DNA of 64,000 nucleotides from Azorinus chamasolen (Eukaryota; Mollusca; Bivalvia; Cardiida; Solecurtidae). The position numbers and the translations under genes were made by a program. Of this stretch, positions 63,882 to 64,000 are shown piece after piece. Under the pieces are notes generated by a model that saw only the letters and a list, made by a program, of their open reading frames with translations, made no database searches and was not told the origin of the DNA. The number at the start of each line of letters is the position of its first letter. Position 1 is the first letter of the stretch. The stretch lies in assembly GCA_963576725.1 (NCBI GenBank), contig OY755240.1, forward strand, positions 64,754,412 through 64,818,411. The letters run 5' to 3'.

Positions 63882-64000
63882 GATTACGTTTTTATTGAAC
63901 GCATCAGTCACACTAACGTACTCGTACATGTGCACAAGTTAGTGCGCCCAGGAATCGGGACGAGGACCCGGCGTTTTTTGAGCCCCGAATTTTGAATTTT

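Overview
The window is animal nuclear DNA, AT-rich and packed with interspersed repeats. The best guess is a bivalve mollusc. The grounds are a spliced type II (alternative) NADH dehydrogenase gene, a tRNA-headed SINE of molluscan appearance, and many long elements with tandem 130-185 bp units. The species cannot be fixed from the sequence.

One host gene runs left to right through the first 46 kb. Six coding exons (178-348, 2434-2593, 7457-7587, 31802-31909, 35841-35982, 46013-46143) join in phase with GT/AG borders and encode the C-terminal ~280 residues of a type II NADH:quinone oxidoreductase; its 5' exons lie left of the window. Its introns are filled with repeats. Several repeats end 8-36 bp before a 3' splice site, and the end of exon 4, with its 5' splice site, has been amplified into a 59-bp minisatellite.

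The centrepiece is a complete Polinton/Maverick (adintovirus-like) element at 10045-31765 (21,721 bp). It has 160-bp terminal inverted repeats differing at one base, flanked by the 6-bp target duplication CATAGT. It inserted into an older interspersed repeat in intron 3 of the host gene, 36 bp before exon 4. The minus strand carries the conserved Polinton module: packaging ATPase, a conserved protein of unknown role, retroviral-type integrase, a small helical protein, minor capsid protein, a basic protein, major capsid protein and adenain-like protease, packed with short overlaps. Upstream of this block lies a seven-exon protein-primed DNA polymerase B gene. The left arm carries plus-strand accessory genes: a BIR-domain (IAP-like) gene with an in-frame stop, a protein with two PC4-like single-stranded-DNA-binding domains, and small ORFs. 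The right arm is AT-rich, contains nested host repeats, and holds a spliced 98-aa gene plus a partial spliced minus-strand gene. At least four lesions (BIR stop, integrase frameshift before the chromodomain, polB frameshift, polB splice-donor GT to GA) indicate that this copy is no longer autonomous, although its nearly identical TIRs suggest a fairly recent insertion.

The remainder (about 46-64 kb) shows no convincing gene. It is a mosaic of TTAA-flanked MITEs with long central palindromes, TA-flanked foldback MITEs, 8-bp-TSD hAT-like elements, two tRNA-derived SINEs, long tandem-unit elements, minisatellites, and a 2-kb foldback element whose left arm was interrupted by another transposon.
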